DNA from: Morinoia aosen
Lineage: Eukaryota > Arthropoda > Malacostraca > Amphipoda > Talitridae
Direction: 5' to 3'
Assembly (NCBI GenBank): GCA_030386875.1
Contig: CM059573.1
Coordinates: 26,267,891 to 26,331,890 of the forward strand
Length of the DNA: 64,000 bases
Shown here: in pieces, positions 1 to 13,700 of the stretch
Numbering within the stretch: the first letter of the stretch is position 1
Layout: each line of letters opens with the position of its first letter
Position numbers and translations under genes: made by a program
The notes under the pieces: model-generated
Told to the model about the DNA's origin: nothing
Databases searched by the model: none
The model's input: only the letters and a program-made list of their open reading frames with translations

Positions 1-285
1 GTGAGGTCCCGAGCTAAAGATCAGGTAGGCCTTCCTATTGTTGAAAGAAAGTACGTTTTTGTTTTGCTACAGACCATTTCTTTCGGTTCACTGCTGTCCT
101 GGCTTGCAGTACTTACTACTTTCTTCTTAAATTTCTATGTTGTTTCATAAATGTCTTTCTCAATTTCCTTTTTCTATGTACTTTTGACATAAATTCCGCG
201 TACCCTCAAGTCCTTTCTAAATGGTGCCTTCCTCCTTCATTTCTAATGAACTATTTTGTTGTTGTTAATTAGGCTTAAACTTATT
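1..285 (+). repeat. SINE-like repeat, copy truncated by the window start
   Basis: Begins with gtgaggtcccgagctaaag and shares with the 34-43 kb copies the blocks ggtaggccttc, ttcggttcactgctgtcctg, aaatggtgccttcctcctt and aggcttaaact. It is diverged and its 5' start lies outside the window. It has no clear (TAATC)n tail. Confidence 0.8.
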
Positions 286-3261
286 AAGTGTAAGTTAAAC
301 CTTACTAAGTAAGTTTAATCAAATATACCTTATATTGGGGGAAAAACAAAATTTTGACAATATTTTTACCCCCTAAACAAGAACTTAATGGAGTTTTGGA
401 CATATTTTAGGCTGGAATTGCAGTGTTTGATGTTGAAATCACACATACTGGGCGGTATTGAATCAGCGATTCGACGGGAAGAGAAAATGTGGGAAAGCCT
501 TCTAGTTATGGGGGCGATAGGGTTTTTCAAATGAGAAACAAAGAGTGGAAACCCTAAAAACTTAACGATGAGAGTTGAGTTGACCAAGTTTCCCCAGTAT
601 GTGGCTCATGAAACCTTACTTGAAATGCACTTTTTGTACTCTCTGATAAATTTTGTCCAGCTAACTGAAGATCAGTAACACAGGGCGAGTCTAAGTCATG
701 GCCACACTGATTTGGTCAAGTTTCTTAGTTAAAAAGTAGTAAAAATGCTATTTCATTCCTTCAAATTACAGGTAGAGGATGTCGTAAAGCAGTTAGAATT
801 TACTCAAAATTGCCTTTCATAGTAGTGAACATATTCTTGAATCGTATTCGGATTTGTTTTGCAAGTGACGTGGAGTTAATCTTGTGGGAACAGAGCCCAT
901 TCTTGACGCGCTTTAGCTCTCAAATCACCGAGCGATGCATGAGGAAATCTGCAGCTCTTCCTTTGTGAAATGAACCACCCTGAAAAATCATGCAGATTCT
1001 GATCCAGACTCCGCAAGGGCCATTCATATTTCGTCATAATCGTTGAAATATGTCCCTAGGCTAAACCCATTTTTGGGTCATTTTGGAGCAGAGTCTTGCT
1101 AAAGAGTTCGAGACCGATGTAAAAATGTGCACGTATGCAAAAGAGCAGTTCTTCCTATAAGATATTGGAAATGTAACGCTTACTGTTAATGTTCCCCCTT
1201 CCTTCATTTCTTTCACCATTGTCGTGGTTAGGGAAGCCTACACTGTCTTACGCAATCCAATGAGAACGAAAAAAGATCCGGTATCAGCGACAGCTACCCA
1301 AACCTCCAACGGCAGTGTTCCTTGACGTCAATTTACTCCTTTGCCTTCCACTGACTCGTCCCTGTCACAAACCCTGTTATTTTGAGTATTGAGACATTGC
1401 TGAACGTCGAATTTCTTTTCATCAGTGAAGACTAAATTGGGCTGCATACCTGCTTTGTGAGATTGAGGATGTGTTGTAATCTGTCAGTCTCATGCTTTCA
1501 TGAATGCCTGCAAGCTAGTGCATTTTTTTTGTATTAAGAAAAGTTCTTGAGATTCTACTTAATGAATTGACGCATTGAAATCTGACTTACCTCTGCTTAC
1601 GTAGCTAATATTCTAACGAAGCGAGGGAAATTTCTCATTTATCCCGTGTTTTCGATTACTTGCGAAATCCGAACAAACCGATTCCTAACTTAACAACCCT
1701 TTGAAAACTCAGCCTTTTGTATACTATCGCTAAGAATGAAAGCAAAAATAGACATAATTAGCTTCAAAATAAACTAAAAGTTGGCATAACGCGGCAAACT
1801 GCAATTTTTTTTTGTGCCTCAAAATTTGGTTGCTATAATTTTGCCGTACCCGGTGGTCTTACATAATCTAGACCTAATACATTCCGACCACGGAATAATG
1901 TAACTACAACAAATTGAGCACTAGAATAGTTATTGGCTGTTGTTGGACATGAGCTCGATATGATTTGGAAGCCCTGTATAGGCGGCTATATATAACACGC
2001 AGAAGACTGTAGGTTATATGCCACTTAGGGTTACCATCCTTGACACGTTTTATCAGCCAGAAAAAATAGCCAAATATCAATGATCTCCTGTGTTGTTGTG
2101 AAATGATTACGTTTTGGTAATGAAAGAAATTCGAATTAGACGATCTTTCTGGGTAAATCTCAATTTTCTTAATTCTCTGGCACATGAATTATTATACAAG
2201 TAGTGTTGTTCATTCACATCAAAGTTGGAAGTATTTGTTCGAATTTACCATGTAACACTATTAGACTACTTCAGTTTTATTCAAGTCATTCAGGTCGATT
2301 CCTCAACATAACTAATTACGTAGTTCGATTTTAGTTTTCCCAAAAAAAATTATTTTTCATTTACATGGGTATTTTTTCATTCCTACTTTTCCTTTTTTGG
2401 TAAGTTTATTCTTTTAATATATGTCGTCATTTTTTAAGATAGGTATGTTTTTTCCTCTGTTGCAACTTCTCCCTTTAAGATAGTCATGAACAATTCATGA
2501 CTATGAGTTCACCGATTGTGATGAACTCACGCGCAAGGCACAGAGTTGTTCCTACTGACTTAGTGGCTTGCGCTCTTGTAATCCCTTATCTAGATGACTC
2601 TTAATTATTTTCTTTAATTTCATGTCATTGTGCGCATCTAAAACTTGCAATTCGTGGCGTTTAAATGTTTTCGAACTATTTTTTCGGTGTTTTTTTTTCA
2701 GGCTTCCCGGCTCTATCGGGAAACTTATTGTGCCCAGGTTTCTATCGCGCCTCGCAAGTATACCGATCTCGATTGGCGTGAGAAGAAGCGCAGAAAGATT
2801 CAGCTTGCGAGAACAATTTACTACAACACGAACGTCGCATCGATGCGAGTTATTAGACTTGGCCAATGTCAGGAACATCTGTACCGTGTCTCGGATTGGC
2901 AAGCAATACCTGCTTTTATTGCTCGTGTTCTGCAGTAATGTAGGAACTTTGTTAAATTGTAAAGATTGTGAGATTTTTATTTTGTTCGTTATTACTGAGG
3001 TTGGTCATTTACCCTCGGTTACACTGCTGATCCGCAGCTCACGGCGTGTATTCAAGTCGACTCGCTCGATCACTTGGATGTTGCTCAACTTTTACGTCTG
3101 GCGGATATCAGACTTTGTTTTTACGGCTGTGAAAGAAAGCAAAGACAATAACTGAACTGTTCGTTTGAGCCTGATCTGCTAATTTTCTTACAGTGTTCGG
3201 ATTTCAATTAAAAGGAATATTTAACAGTAACTTTTAATTTGTGAATGTTTGTTTGTTGCAG
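286..3261. other. Region upstream of the first visible APC exon, no gene recognised
   Basis: Probably an APC intron, since the exon at 3262 opens at an acceptor. I see no exon with APC-like sequence. An open frame at 2622-3155 (+) and a tttttttttcag acceptor-like site at 2692-2701 stand out, but the translations resemble nothing I know. 1195-1250 looks like a decayed 3' end of the SINE-like family (ccttccttcatttctttcacc, gtggttagggaagcctaca). Confidence 0.6.
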
Positions 3262-4721
3262 AGTGCCGAGGCTCGTGGACTAGAGGGAGAAATCAGAAGA
3301 CTACGAGAAGCTGGCCATCATCGCTTGGGGTCCCCTTGCTCGGCCTCCCGTCGTCGACACCACCGCCTGCACGCCATCAACACCATTGAGAAAACCATCC
3401 AGCGCTTGCATCATTTGCCTCCAGCTGAGTTGTGCCACAGACCGGCTTCACAAGGTCCTTTGTCTCAGTCTGAAGTGTACGTATCGTCTGACCGTGCTTT
3501 GACAAATCGACGCGGGTCCTTACGTAAAAGAGATAAAACTGGTAGGCTCACTGCATCCGACGGCTACCCGAGCTTTGGAGGCAACTACGACAACAGTCAT
3601 CAGCTACCAGATCCTAGGTACTCTGATACGTCCATCACTAGCGGTGACTTGACTTGTAGCTCTGGCAGCGTCTTGGAAAACAAGTCTTCCGTTTCGACAT
3701 TCCAGCCTCACCCCGTGAACAATTCTAAGAAATCCCCTTTCAAGTCTCCTGAGTATATTTCTACTCGTGTTAGCTATCTGCATCAACTGAATCAGTCTGT
3801 TAGAGTTCCTCATCCTGATAACAAGCCAGTGTATTCTTCTAAATCTTCTAGTGGCTGTGGTGCTGCTAGTGGTACTTGGTACGAACGCCTACCGAACAGA
3901 CTCCCCAGACCTCAACTGCAGCCGTTGTACCAACAGAACGGCCATCAACCTCACATAAGCTGCTACGGTTCAAGTGGTAGAGGTACCATGGATGTAGCAA
4001 ATGCAAACACAATGATAGACGGCGGATTATCTACTGCTGACGAGGTGTCAGATATTCCTTCTTCCAGCAGCACACTGGCTGAAGGACAGCGAAATTCATC
4101 CATGGAACCCGACAGTCTGGATTCTGGAGTTGATCATAGAGTAAATACTACGTTTCAAAACGGAGATGAGTCTCATACCTACGACGATGCCAATGGAATC
4201 CACTGCACTGCCAACGACCACCATGAAGATGGAAATTTCGCCAATGAAGATGTCGTTCCAAGGCTACCGTCCGCTATTGAAGCTGTGCTACGCGGCGTCT
4301 GGCCCTTCGAGAAGGCGTTGTGGCATTCTAGTCCAGCGACGGTGGGGCTTTCTCACACAAATGGAACTCAAGTGGACCCTCCAGGAATCATGGCGACGTC
4401 GAGTGTTACTAGTCGGCGAGCGCAAAGCCAACAGCAGCTTCTTAGTAACAAGGTAGAAATGGTATACGGACTGCTATCCATGTTCTCGTCAGGTGACCGA
4501 GCCGAAATGAGCAAAACGCTGCTCGCGATGTCCTCGTCACCAGACTCATGCCTCGCCCTGCGACAGTCTGGATGTCTACCTTTGCTGATACAGCTGCTGC
4601 ATGGCGGCGGTGGCGACGGAGGAGACGTGCCATCTCGGGAAACGAGACTACGGGCATCCCAGGCACTGCAAAATGTCGTGCATGCCAATGCTGATGAGAA
4701 AAGAGGCAGAAGGGAGGCGAG
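3262..4721 (+). CDS. Apc: APC exon 1 of the window: coiled-coil remnant, linker and start of the armadillo domain
   Basis: The exon follows the acceptor ttgttgcag and ends at gcgag|gttagt in phase 2. It starts in frame with SAEARGLEGEIRRLREAG, and the segment RLHAINTIEKTIQRL resembles human RIARIQQIEKDILRIRQLL just before the armadillo domain. A long Ser-rich, low-complexity linker follows. The armadillo domain begins at KVEMVYGLLSM and runs through LLAMSSSPDSCLALRQSGC and LPLLIQLLHG to DEKRGRREAR, all close to human APC. Because it opens at an acceptor, at least one upstream exon exists. The linker between coiled coil and armadillo domain (about 330 residues) is much longer than the human one. 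Confidence 0.95.
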
Positions 4722-7700
4722 GTTAGTAACGTGCGGATTAACTTTCAACCATTGTTTACGCAAGCGAAGTTTCAAATGCACACCAAAAACATTGAGAGAA
4801 GTCCATCGTGAGTTTGAACCGTTTTTGCGTCATTTCTACTATATCCGTGAAGCTCAAAGCTAATAAATTGGAAGTATTTAAATGAAGTAGAGTTATGAGG
4901 TTAATCTTACGTAAACATTTTTCTGGTGAGTCAAGATGATAGTATTTTTGTTACCTCTTTGTAGGAGTCTTAGCCCCTTGCGAAGATCACACCATTTTTG
5001 GTGTGTTGAAGTACTTTTGTCACATTTTCTGTTTTGAACCTAGATTTTATGAATCACTGAGAAATTAAATAATTATTCTGATGAATTTGAATAATATTGT
5101 TCGTCAGTGACATGTGAAATTAATTTATCTAGGCTTAATGTTTATTTCTGTAATCTACCAGAGTTCTACGGCTGCTGGAACAAATTCGGGCGTATTCTGA
5201 CTACCTGTATGAGCGCTTGGAGAGGACAAGCGCCGGCCAAGGCCCTCTGTTGGAGGATGACATGGACAGGCACCCGTGCCCTGCCATGGCTGCCGTCATG
5301 AAACTCTCTTTTGACGAGGAGCATCGGCTGGCCATGTGCACTCTTGGAGGGCTGCACGCTATCGCAGAGCTCGTCAAGAGGGACCACGATGCGCACGGGG
5401 CAACAACACCCGATAACTTCTGCATCACTCTGCGCAGGTCACTTTTTATCTCTGTTTTAACTCTTTCGTATATAATTATCATAGGAGAAATACCGGACAA
5501 ACAATACAAACGAACTATTCATGAGTTGCCTCTGTATCTGGCACTAGGCTCACAAATCCATGATCGGTCTTTTGTTGATGGTAGCGACACATTAATTATT
5601 GCCCGTAATGTTTTCTAATTAATTTAATTGCCAGCTACGGAAAATTAGAATGGCAGACAGAGTGAGTAGTGCTTGTTTTTCTCACTGTTTATGCAGAATT
5701 TTAGGGCTAGCTGATCTGTGCGCTTGAGCATCCATGTCAGGTCTGAATGTGGAGAATTTTATAACGTCGTGTAACCGTGGCATTAATTTATCCTGCTGGT
5801 GGGAAACTTAATCAAGAAGTTGGGGTACAAGTCTTTGCTGATTGCGTTTGCTTCTTCATGTAGTTTATTCCCTGTACGCTCTTCTTTACTGTTCTATAGT
5901 TATATGGGAAAATTTATTTATTATATCATTGTCAGGATCATTTCCTCATTTCTTCAATTGACCTTAAAGCTAGCGCGTGCTGATGACTCGTAATTCGAGG
6001 TTGTATCCCATGTTTAAATGCACATGTAAACGTTTCAGATACGCCGGCATGGCCCTCACCAACCTGACATTCGGGGCGGGCACGAACAAGGCGCTCGTTT
6101 GCTCATTCTCAGCCTTCTTGCGAGCGCTCGTTGCCCAACTCAGTTCACCGAGTCAAGACCTCAGACAGGTAAACTCAGTGTTTGTTTTTTTAAACTGATG
6201 TGTTGTTGTAGATAGCGTTTTTTATGCAATAAATGTAATATTTACGTTTCTCGCAAATATCGAAAGTTGGCTTTGTGGGTTCATTTTGGTAGTTTATTTA
6301 AGGTTCAGAGTTCTCACACTCCCGCAGTTATTCAACAAAGAATTAGAATTTATGCTTCTACAGTGCTTGTCGCAAGGAGTGAAAGGCTAGTCGATTTTTC
6401 ACAGAAGTATTGAGATTAGATACTAGCTTGAGTGTAGGTCTATAAAAACCTACACTTGAATCGGGGGCATTGGAAGATGTCTTGCGGTCTTCAGTCGAGC
6501 AGAGACGAGAAGCTAAATTTGCCTCATTGAGAGGAGCTTCTATCTGTACTTTAAAAATAGAAATGCCCACTCTCTGAAGTTAAGTAGAGTTACGTTATAT
6601 ACTCAAGATTGTCGATTATCCTCCGCGTGTTGGAATCTTCCGGACCTAGACGGGAGATGACAGCTAGTTTATTTTAAGAATTAAGGGGGAATCTTGCAGA
6701 CATAATATCAACACAGTCTCGGATGCGCTCATGGTAATTCACTTGAATGTACTTCATTTTATTCCCAATTGCATTCTTCAGAATTTAAATTCAGAGTGTT
6801 ATATCATAAGGAGGTTTTCTATCATTGTATGGGGATGGTCTGACAAAATTGAAGTTTTGAAGATGATAACTGGAACTGCTTTTACATAACATACTTAAGG
6901 AAATTATACCTTCACGTACTTCAGGGACTTGATTTATATTTAATTAATGCAATATTTTATGATTCCTACGTTTGTTGATAGAATTTATGCTTCTAAACAC
7001 ACTTTAGTTGGGAAACAGCGTTGTAAGAATTGGTATTCGTTCCATATTCGATTGAACCTCAGGCTTGGTCTTGCTGCTCTTTTCTTTCACTGTTGTCTTG
7101 TGTGAGAAGGCTTACGTATTGTACAGTAGCCCACCTTGCCGCAGTGCAAGGTGGGCTACTTCATTTCATTTTATACATAGTTTTATTTTTATGAAACTGT
7201 ATTCAATCAAGTATAACTAGGTTTCAAATAAATTTCCCTTAAATCATCAATTTTTTTCCTTTAATTTGTACAGGAATTTTCAAACCAGGTTTTTACAAAT
7301 TTGTGTTTAACGAACGGAATTGACGAGAAAAATGCGTTGTCGGGCTAGGTGACTTCTTCGGTGATCCGCAACCTATCGTGGCGAGCGGACAGCAGCAGCA
7401 AGCAGGCGCTGAGGGAGGCCGGGGCTGTGGCGGGGCTCATGCGAGCTGCGCTCACTGCATCCAAGGAGGCTACCCTCAAAGTCATCCTTTCGGCCGTCTG
7501 GAACCTCTCCGCCCACTGCTCCGTCAATAAGGTACTCACCATAATAAAACGACCACCAAGGATTGCACCTAATTGTTCAGTTCTCTTGGCATCGTAAGAA
7601 GTGAAGGCCACGAGGCAGCGTTACTGCATCTCAATAACGCATTTGTAATATGAGGACTGATTCTTCGTTGCATGATAAGATGCAACACTTTTTTAGTTCT

Positions 7701-10700
7701 TAAATATTACTGAAGACTAATTCATCTCCTGAGTAAGAGCTCTCTGTAATTTTAATGTTATTTAGTTATTTCCACGTACTTAATAGTATCGAGCTTTGAG
7801 TGAAATCAGAATTTTTATGATGTTGAAGAACTTGACTTACTTGGAAAAATGAGAGACAGTAGCAGAAATTTACTCTTTCAATAGCATATTAATCCCAAGA
7901 AATTTTCTTGTTCGATTGTGTGAACTGATTTCAATAATCATCATTGCTGAATTTGAACGTGTTCCTAAGTTCGTTTTGTGATGCAGGCGGAAATTTGTGG
8001 AGTGGAGGGCGCGCTGGCTTTTATCTGCACGTCCCTCACGTACAAAAGCCAGTCTCGGACTCTAGCCATTGTCGAAAACGCGGGTGGCATTCTTCGCAAT
8101 ATCTCCAGTCACATTGCTGTGCGGGAAGACCTTAGGTATGTGCGTTCTACGTATGACGCAATAAATTTAATTTCTTCATGAATGAAAGTGCTTCTGGGGA
8201 CGTTGCTTTTCGTGATGTTTGGTTGAAAATTTCAGCAGGGTTACTTATTCTTGAATGTAATAAGATGGAAACAATTTACTTGATTTAACTTTCTGGAAGA
8301 AGCTTTATTTTACACTCATGTTAACTTTTGCGATGGCGAAAGACTTCAGTGTTGATTCGCATGGTTTTCATGGGCAGGCAAGTGCTGCGTGATCACGACA
8401 CTCTGCGCGTAATCCTGAGCCAGTTACGCTCCCCGAGCTTGACGGTGGTGAGCAACGCTTGTGGGACGCTCTGGAACCTCTCGGCGCGGTGCACTCAAGA
8501 CCAGCAGACTTTGTGGGACCTCGGGGCCGTGCCCATGCTTCGTTCTCTCATCAACTCGAAGCACAAGATGATATCCATGGGCTCTAGTGCTGCTCTCAAA
8601 AACCTCCTGCAAGCAAAACCTGAGGGAGCAAATCTGGGAGACAGTAAGTACGGAGCCGGTCTGCCGACGCTGCAAGCGAGGAGACAAAGAGCACTCGAAC
8701 AAGAGCTTGACCAAAGCCTTTCTGAGACTTGTGACAACATCGAGTCGTCTCCAAGGGCGAGTCCAACAGGTGACAACGGAGGCTTCTTTGCAGATGTCGT
8801 GAACGGACGCCCGATGTTCCATTCACTGGACCCTCGATATGGCAACGCCGGAGTTATGACTGACTCCGTTCAATCTAACCATTCAACTCAGTCGGACAAC
8901 ACCCATGACCGCATGCAGCATTTGTTGTCTCGGCAAAACCAGACCAACGGCTCTTGCAATGGGCATCGACCTGTCGATTTAGCCCTAAAAAATGTGAATT
9001 CTCATGGAGATGAAAACGGACATGGTAAGCAGGAAGGCTCAGGTACTGGCTCCGATCGGAGCAATTCAGCTGCGAACGGTAAAGGAGTCTTGCATCCTTC
9101 TGACCCGCTTTATAATCTTTACAATAAGTATGTGAATCCAAATCGTAGCTCTTCGAGAAAAGATTCAAAACATGGAAAATCTCAAACTGCAAGCGACGGC
9201 AAATCTTCTGAAGACGAAGAGCGTGGCGGTTCCTCGTCAAGTTTAATGAACGGATCCCGTCGGCCTGCCGTCAAAGTCGACAATTATGTGACGGACCCTG
9301 CAGTTCACAACGAAAATGATGATCAGCCGACAGATTTTAGCTTGCGGTGAGCATCTAAGTAGTTTTTTATCTCTGTTCATTGTTCAATATATTTGCTTTT
9401 ATTCCATTCTGAGTGTCTGTAGTCGATAGTGACTTGCATTCGTACAAAAAGCGTATCGGGTAAATATTTTTGTCTACTTCTAGACGCCTAGATGTGTAAA
9501 TTTTATTTATTGAATAATGACACTAAATTGGTATTATGAGCTGGTTTTCAGCAGACCATAACACATGTGGTTTTTGCAAGTCAACGAATACTTGTGTAAG
9601 TCGTTGTAGTGGGAGCCCGGATCTTGTTCTTTGAGCTACTTTCTAATGTACTCAAAAATTCAATTACACAAAGTAACTTCATACAATACTCTATGAAATA
9701 AGTAATGGCGCATACTTTGTTGTCAATAGTTAACTAATACATAAATTTGGATCTAAATGATGTGCCATACGTTTGACTGGATATTTTGTGACAGAACATT
9801 TTGTGATTTTCAAGGTATCAAAAGAACCTTGAGTGACGTGCATTTTTTCGTGCAGGAAAATACATAAAATGATAATTTCTTGCATACACGGCCCAATTTT
9901 AAAAGATCCAAGTATGGTCCGCTTCTTCATTCATTTCATTTTCTACTGAGTTCATGTTAAAGAGTTGATTGTTAGATAATTATAAATTATTTTCATTGCA
10001 ACGGTACTACGTTTATAATCGAATGAAGAAATGAAATTAATCACGTTTTTGGCTCCGCAGATACCCCGAGGAAGACGACCCGAACAAAAACAGGCCTCAG
10101 AAAAAGGTGATGCGAGATGAAAAGTCTGAAGACGAAGAGGAAGAATTCTTGGGTGCCGCAGACTCTGTACAAACGTACTTTACAGAAGGCACACCTCTCA
10201 ATTTCTCGACGGCGACCTCCCTCACTGACCTGAGAGAACAGCCTGGCGTCAGAGACTGCAGACTTGGCACTCAGCAGGAGGTTCACGGCGAGGAGGAGGA
10301 GGTGAGCTCCTGCAACATTGCTCCATATTCTGGGGATGTGCGTGATGATGTGTCTTACTTTCTTGGTGCAGTATATTAACGAATACGATCTAGGATGAAG
10401 GATACTTCGTTTAATCGTGCACAGAGAGTTAACTTCCTAAATTTCTACCATACAAGTTTACTTTGTTCCAGAAACCGAATAGTTTGTTCTTGGATTGTAG
10501 TCATCAGCATTGTTTGCACGTAGTGAACGTATACAGTAAAAAAAAGACTACTAAAAAAATAATGTGGAAGATATTTACATTCGTCAATATCTTCCATATT
10601 ATCCCTCTAGTAGTCTGTACCTGGTACGATGTTCAAATTTTTCTGCTAGATCGGTAGTGTAGGCAGCAAGAAATAGTTTGTAACAGGTAAAGAGTGTCTA

Positions 10701-13700
10701 CAGTATCTATGATGCAGTTTAATTGTCATAACTTTTCTGAAACTTTACGCTATGAATTCCGTATCATCTGAGAATTACTTCTTTATTCTTACGTTTCTCA
10801 AATATTTCTACTGCAATGCGTTTGCCATTGAAAGTATGAATCTTGCGGAGCACAGCTTTTCGCCCTCCATTCAATGGCTGATGCATAGAAGTACATGTAT
10901 CTAGTATACTGCATGCTTGTCTGCATGTGTTGGTGTAGGGCCAATTACTTGGCCGTGCTGAAGATAGGCTGTCTATACGTGATCGATAAAATGTGAATGT
11001 AATTAAATTAGTACTGACCGAATTTTTTGATAAAATAAACAAAATCTTTTAATATAAATGTGCCAAGCGTTCCTAAATTATATTGTCTAGGCATATTTTA
11101 CGGCAGCATTTTTCGATTTTCAAATTATGAGGAAAACCCGAGAGAATGCATTCCAAACGTACGAAAATTGAAGTTGAAATTTGGATGTTTTATTACGAGT
11201 GCCTCACTTGTCCTTTGTGTACCTCCTCAATGTAATTATAGTTGCATTAGTTCAGCTGTCATTAGCATCAACGTGTTGTAAAGTTCGAATGTTATGAATT
11301 TGATAGCTTTTCAGCATTCTTGACCTGTACTGGAATCATAATTTGCAAATTTGCGAAGATCGAGCTTAGCGTTAAGATTTTATTCTGGGTCTACTCGGTA
11401 GAAAATAATATGCATTACGGACCGAACTGTATTTTCAGGTGGACAAGCCAGAGGAAGATGAGAACGAAGGGGCAGAAGGAGGACGTCTCTCCCGCTTCTC
11501 GTCCATGTCGTCCATCTCGAGTGGCGAAATCAGTGCCGGTCATGAGGAGTGAGTGTCGCTCATTTGTACGCATGTGATAACCAGCACCAATAAAATCTCA
11601 CCACAATCTGTGTGGCGTGAAATTGTTCAACAATGAATTCAATAATTTAGTGTAGCAGTTTTCATCCACCTAAATCACTGCTACTATCGTGGAAACATAT
11701 TCGGAAATACCGAGTGATAACAATTGTATTCTCATACTTTTTAAGAAGGAAGTATGCGAACTGTTTAGAAGGGCCTCGTTTTGTATACATAGGTAAAGAG
11801 CATTTCTCCTTTCTCAAAGTAAAATTGTCTGTTTTCCTTGAGGTTGTGGGAATAGATTTTCTATTTTCTCTTTTTTGTTGCGATTTTCTCTTTTTTGTTG
11901 CGAATTCTAACCCCCCCCCCCCCTGTGGGGGGGGGGGGGGTTAGAATTCTCCCACCGTGGTCCGCTGCGTGTCGTAAGAGGCGACTACAGTGGGCGGAGC
12001 GAGAGGACTGGGGATCCCCTTCTCTGTAATGATTTTTCCGAGAGGCAGCAGGCCAATGAAGGGGGTGAGAGAGGTCGAAAAATCACTCAAACCCTAGTAC
12101 TAGGATCTTTGAATGTAAGGGGGTGTGGAAGTAGAGCAACTGAGAGTAAGAAGGAGATCGGAAGAATGATGTTAAACCGGAAGATGGATGTATTGGCCTT
12201 GAGTGAGACGAAATTGAAGGGTAGTGGTGAGTTGATGTTTGGCAGTGTGGAAGGGAGAGTGTCTGGAGTACGTGGGGGACATGGAAGAGAGGGTGTGGCT
12301 ATATTATTGAGTGTAAGAATCAGAGAGAAAGTAGTTGAATGGGGTGAGGTGTGATCAAGAATAATGTGGGTGCGAGTGAAATGGGGGGAAGAGTCCTGGG
12401 TGTTTTTGAGCTCGTACGGACCGGGATCGGAGAGGAGTGGGGAAGAGAGAGAGGAGTTTTGGGAGAAATTGTCCGAGTGTGTGGCTAGAGTGGGGAGTGG
12501 TTGTAGAGTTGTGGTGATGGGGGACCTGAATGTAAGAGTGGGTGATGAGGTGGTGGATGGTGTTGTTGGTAAGTACGGAGTAGCTGGGGTGAATGAGAGT
12601 GGGGATTTCTTGGTGGGGTTATGTGTGGAGAGTGAGTTAGTGGTTGGGAATAGTTTGTTTCAGATAAAAAGTATAAACAAGTATACATATGTGAGGACGA
12701 ATGGAGGTGTGATAGAGGAGAGAGCATTGATGGATTATATTTTGGTTAGCAGGGGAGTGATGGGTCGTTTGCTCGATGTGCATGTGTTCCGTGGTGAGAT
12801 GAATGGGATTTCGGATCATTATTTGGTGGAAGGAAAGCTGAGAGTTAGTGGAATGTGGGGAGGTGTAAAAAGGAGGAGTGGAAGGGAGGTGTTAAATGTA
12901 AGCAAGTTACATGATTCTGAGCGTGAGTGTGAGTATCAGGAGAAGATGAAAGTGGAGTATGGGAGGGTGAAGGAAAGTGAGGTGGGTGGAGTGGAAGGGG
13001 TATGGAAGTTGTTTGAAGATGCGGTGGAAAAATGTGCAAGAGAAGTATGTGGGGTAAGGAAGGTTGGAGGGGGGATTAGAAAGGGGAGTGAATGGTGGAA
13101 CGGAGAAGTAGGAGCGGCTGTGAAAAGAAAGCGGGGGGCGTTCGAAAGGTGGCTGCAACGAGGCAACCAGCAAAATTTTGAAGAGTATAAGGAGAAGAAG
13201 AAAGAGGTACGAAGAATGGTAAGGAGAGCGGATGAAGAATGGGGGAGGAAGTTGGGATGGGATTTCATGGAGGGCAGGAAGGTTTTCTGGAAGGAAGTGA
13301 AGAGAATTAGGAAGGGTCAGGTGGAGAATGAGGCAAGAGTGAAGGATACAAATGGTAGGCTGCTAGTGGTGAGTTGTGATGTGAGAAAGAGATGGGCGGA
13401 GTATTTTGAGGAACTGCTGAACGTGAGAGATGATAGGATTGCGAGAGTAGTAGCTGTTGGAAGTGATGTTAGAATACCTGTGTTTGGTGAAGTGAATAGA
13501 AGTCGTATAAGAAGTGCAGAGGTGAGATGTGCGTTGGATGAAATGAAAAATGGGAAAGCTCCAGGTTTGGATGGCTGCACGGTTGAATGTCTAAAGAAAG
13601 GAGGAAATGTGGTTGTAGAATGGTTGGTGCGTTTATTAAATGTGTGTTTCGAGGCTAGTAAAGTGCCGGTTGATTGGAGTAGCGCGTGTGTAGTTCCGTT

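Larger units (their letters stand above)
4722..7348 (+). other. APC introns 1-3 (4722-5161, 5438-6038, 6169-7348)
   Basis: AT-rich introns of 440, 601 and 1,180 nt separated by exons 2 and 3. No mobile element is recognised. Intron 3 contains a perfect 14-bp hairpin at 7126-7159. Confidence 0.7.
7532..10060 (+). other. APC introns 4-6 (7532-7986, 8136-8377, 9347-10060)
   Basis: AT-rich introns of 455, 242 and 714 nt. I see no repeats or RNA genes in them. Confidence 0.6.

Noticed and set aside
2622-3155. 177-codon open frame upstream of APC exon 1, with an acceptor-like tttttttttcag inside
   Set aside because: The peptides in either frame resemble neither the APC N-terminus nor any family I know, and the frame does not join to exon 1 through a good donor.
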